Shown here: one piece after another, positions 58,214-64,000 of the stretch
Layout: every line of letters begins with the position of its first letter
How positions within the stretch are numbered: position 1 is the stretch's first letter
Assembly (NCBI GenBank): GCA_904063045.1
Contig: CAJFCJ010000002.1
Coordinates: 1,054,001-1,118,000 of the forward strand
Reading direction: 5' to 3'
DNA from: Dimorphilus gyrociliatus
Taxonomy: Eukaryota; Annelida; Polychaeta; Dinophilidae
DNA length: 64,000 bases
Program-made: the position numbers and the translations under genes
Notes under the pieces: model-generated
The model's input: only the letters and a program-made list of their open reading frames with translations
Databases searched by the model: none
What the model was told of the DNA's origin: nothing

Positions 58214-59723
58214 ATGGCGACCCAGTTTGATTTGACCACGCGGATCACACAATATTTAGATCGTCATTTAGTATTTCCCTTGTTAGAATTTTTATCATTT
58301 AAGAAGGTTGGTTTAAAAATTTATTCTTATTATTTTATGATTTAATTCAATGTATGTTTTTGCTTAACTCGTAAATACTAGTTAATACAAAAATACTCAG
58401 AGCCGGTTAGATGTAACATACGCTGATAAATAATTTGTTATAAACAGATTTATGACGGAAATGAGATTCTTAAAGGAAAGCTGGACCTTCTATCCAATAC
58501 AAACATGGTTGACTTCGCTATGGATCAGCATAAAGCGCTGTACCCTGACACCGACGTACCAAAGAGTCTGTACGACAAACGTACTGAAGTATTCAATGAC
58601 TTAAAGCAGATGAGAGAACAGACCGAACCCATTATGACCATAATGCAGAAGGAAGAAGTCTTGAAAGCTATTCAAAGCTCCCGAGACGGAAGGCAATTGT
58701 TTGAAATTTTGAATAAGGAACATGATGTAAGCTTTGAACCATTTGCCTGATTTCTTGCCTCTAACTTAGATTATTTTATTTTAGTTTCAACAAGAAATGA
58801 TTGATACCTTGTATCGGTTTGCTAAATTTCAATTTGAATGTGGCAACTATGGAGGAGCAGCAGACTATCTATATTTCGTTAGGGCTCTTATTCCATCAAC
58901 TGACAAAAACTATCTCAACAGTCTTTGGGGAAAATTAGCATCAGAAATTCTTATGCAAAACTGGGATTCGGCCCTCGATGATTTGAACCGATTAAAGGAC
59001 GTTATAGACAGCAACACTTTTGGTAGTGCTTTGCAAAGTCTTCAACAGCGAACATGGTTAATTCATTGGAGCTTATTTGTGTTTTTCAATCATAACAAGG
59101 GACGAGATTTAATCATTGATATGTTTCTCTATCAGCCGTCATATTTGAATACCATTCAAACAGTTTGTCCTCATATTCTTCGTTATCTTACCACTGCTGT
59201 CATTACCAATAAAAGACGCAAGAATGTTCTTAAAGATCTGGTGCGTGTTATTCAACAGGAGTCCTATGCCTATCAAGACCCGATAACAGAATTCCTTCAG
59301 GATTTGTATGTAAATTTCGACTTTGATAAAGCTCAACTCAAACTGAGAGAGTGTGAGGCCGTACTTCAAAATGACTTCTTTTTGGTTGCCTGTCAAAACG
59401 ATTTCATAGATAATGCCCGCCTTTTCATCTTCGAGACCTTCTGTAGGATACATGAATGCATTAGCATAGATATGCTGGCTAATAAATTGAACATGAGCAG
59501 TGAAGAGGCTGAAAAGTGGATTGTTAATTTGATTAGGAATGCCCGATTGGACGCAAAGATAGATTCTCAATTGGGACACGTAGTTATGGGTACTCAAGCC
59601 GTTTCTCCATACCAACAGGTCATAGAAAAAACAAAAGCGTTAGCTTTCCGCTCTCAAGTTTTGGCAATGAATGTTGAGAAACGTTATTCTGTTCGATCAG
59701 AACCACCGAAATGGGAAGCTTAA
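58214..59723 (+). CDS. EIF3E: Translation initiation factor eIF3 subunit E (INT6)
   Basis: Exons 58214-58306, 58448-58726 and 58785-59723, all phase 0, encode 436 aa (human 445). The start [20 protein letters not shown] matches the family. Further identity includes [80 protein letters not shown] and the C-terminal PCI domain ending [20 protein letters not shown]. eIF3e is a PCI-helical subunit of the eIF3 octamer on the 40S ribosome and contacts eIF4G. It lies 277 bp from the divergent RNF146 start and only 59 bp from the ARFRP1 stop. Confidence 0.98.
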
Positions 59724-59782
59724 AATTATGATAGTTTTTTGTTTAATGGAATACAGTACATATAGTCAATAATTCACTATAT

Positions 59783-60664
59783 TCATGATATTTGTTGTGG
59801 AATGGGAGGTCGATGGCCACTGTTTCTAACGACGCACTCTTCAATCCATTTAATACCGTCATCTACCCCGTCACTAAATACGGAAGTTATTTTAAGTAAT
59901 TGCCAAATAAGATTTTTACAAATCCTTACATACCCTAACAATGCTGACACACCCATCACTCGCAAATCCCGTTTTCCAATTTTATGGCTAACACGGTTAA
60001 AAGCCATTTTAATATCCGATACAGTCATACATCCATCTACATCCTGCTTGTTAGCCAGTAAAAGTAGAGGAACACCAGTTAATGTTTCATTTACTACCAT
60101 TTTTTCTGTTAATAGATTCAAAGAATTGACACAGTTTAATTAAAAAAAATTAAAAACTGACCAAACGCTGATACTGATTCTTCCAATCGATCCCTCTGTG
60201 AGGAATCCACTACATAAATGATACCGTGAGACTCTGCGTAGTACTGTGGACAAAAATTTTTATTGACTGCTAGTCAGTTGCCACTTTTTTACCTTATCCC
60301 AGAGGGATTGTAATTCTTCTTGACCTCCCAGGTCCCAAAAATTCAAACGAATTCCATTGACACTGACTTCACCAACTGTGCAAAGAATTTTAGTTATTCC
60401 TGAATTACACTGATGTTATACTTACGATTTAAACCAACTGTTGTCGTTATTTTGTTTAAATTCATCCCTTTATAATTCTTATTGAATTTAATTTTGGTTT
60501 GCTCCAAGTAGGTCTATTGCACATGTACATCAAAAATCAAGATTAAAACAATGAAATTGTAATTGCCTTACAGATTTTCCAGCATTGTCTAATCCAAGTA
60601 TCAAGATATAGTAGTCATCTTTTTGAAACATAAACTTATAAAACCCGTACATTAACGTAAACAT
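59783..60664 (-). CDS. ARFRP1: ARF-related protein 1 (Golgi small GTPase)
   Basis: Six minus-strand exons, 60664-60572, 60513-60426, 60375-60293, 60243-60162, 60105-59934 and 59873-59783, encode 202 aa (human 201). The N-terminus MFTLMYGFYKFMFQKDDYYI is ARFRP1-specific. It lacks the N-myristoylation glycine of ARFs, as expected, since ARFRP1 is N-acetylated. GTPase motifs: GLDNAGKS (P-loop), TTVGLN (switch I), WDLGGQEELQSLWDKYY (switch II), NKQD and the G5 SAL. ARFRP1 acts at the trans-Golgi upstream of ARL1 and golgin recruitment. The last intron is 60 nt and stop-free in frame; it is removed here because GDGVDDGIKWIEECVVRN restores the family text. Confidence 0.96.
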
Positions 60665-61342
60665 TATTCTTTGTATGTTGCGTTTATCGCTCTTAAAAAT
60701 AACAATACTTCAATTTTTGACAAATAATGTAAGAAAATCTTTTAAATATTTTTCATGCTATTGCTTTAAACATCCAAAGGAAAATCATATAATTATTTCT
60801 ATTTTCCTTTATTTACGAAGAGCTATAATATAAGATACAATATCCGTATCCTGGAGTCTCTTTATTATTGGAAAAACATCTACCAGTCTAGAATGGTTAG
60901 AATTCCGCGTTGTAGAGTTTGTAAATATTCTGCATGGTACAACGTACCACGCAATATGGCGTGAATCTATAAAGTGCAGAAATAAAAAATCAGGAAAAGT
61001 TTCTTTCTATGTTTGAGAGTAGAATTTAACGATTATAGTTGTTTCCAGATGCAATAACAAGTGAAAAGGGAAATATTCTTTTGTTATTTGGTAAGTAAGA
61101 AACTTTCTAATATATGTGTATTTGAGCTTCACAATTTTGAAGAAAAAAATCGCCTTCCTCTATTCTGGGTATTTACATAGACAATCAATTGGATATTCTA
61201 GCAAAATATCAACAGGCATTTCTATCTTATGTTAAATGTCAATGATTGAATGATTTTTGTGTATGATATGATCTTAATTTATAACAACTTTAACATGACA
61301 GCTTTAAACAATTAGTCATCGTGTGAAAGAAATTTTAATAAT
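60665..61342. other. Divergent promoter interval ARFRP1 / ROCK
   Basis: 678 bp between opposite start codons. AT-rich except near 60900-60960 (CCGCGTTG and ACGTACCACGC). A plus-strand donor-like GGTAAGTAAG at 61089-61098 may end a ROCK 5' untranslated exon. Confidence 0.4.

Positions 61343-64000
<2,658 letters not shown>

Overview
This window is nuclear DNA from an animal. The genes are bilaterian orthologues (polyhomeotic, BAK-type BCL2, FREM, NFI, RAD54L, XKR, HBS1L, antizyme, LKB1, RBPMS, CCDC74, Ikaros-like, FoxL1, HECTD2, GDE1, FER/FES, RNF146, eIF3e, ARFRP1, ROCK). The genome is compact: most introns are 50-75 nt, genes alternate strand, and intergenic gaps are often 60-700 bp. A small-genome lophotrochozoan, such as a miniature annelid, would fit, but that is inference; no species-specific marker was seen. 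One 68-base N run (48836-48903) marks an assembly gap.

Layout. 1-5 kb: the SAM-domain end of a polyhomeotic gene (+), then three minus-strand genes: an unrecognised 340-residue protein with a RHIM-like segment, a BAK-like apoptosis effector and a small reeler-domain protein. 5-10.5 kb: a FREM1-like basement-membrane protein (+) behind a TATA box. 10.7-14 kb: two head-to-head paralogues of an unfamiliar single-pass membrane protein with PDZ-type C-termini. 14.2-18.8 kb: Nuclear Factor I. 19-29.4 kb: a dense block with RAD54L (-), XKR (+), HBS1L (-), ornithine decarboxylase antizyme (-, with its +1 frameshift site) and LKB1/STK11 (+). 29.4-44 kb: a sparser region with microsatellites, holding RBPMS (+), CCDC74 (-), an Ikaros-like zinc-finger gene (-) and FoxL1 (-). 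44-53 kb: HECTD2 (-), a galaxin-like secreted protein (-), a CRACD-like actin regulator (+) and GDE1 (+). 53-64 kb: FER/FES kinase (-), RNF146 (-), eIF3e (+), ARFRP1 (-) and the 5' part of ROCK (+, running off the end).

Exon structures were built by hand from GT/AG sites, frame continuity and family alignment from memory. In nearly every gene the phases close exactly and the length matches the family. The genes are not an operon; adjacent pairs share short bidirectional promoters (RAD54L/XKR, OAZ/STK11, RNF146/EIF3E, ARFRP1/ROCK, reeler/FREM) or very short tail-to-tail spacers (XKR/HBS1L, EIF3E/ARFRP1).

I see no dedicated novel multi-gene system. The best leads are the RHIM-like protein next to BAK, the head-to-head membrane paralogue pair, the FREM intron that could encode a membrane segment, the Ikaros-like protein lacking most DNA-binding fingers, and a zinc-ribbon exon apparently fused to HECTD2.
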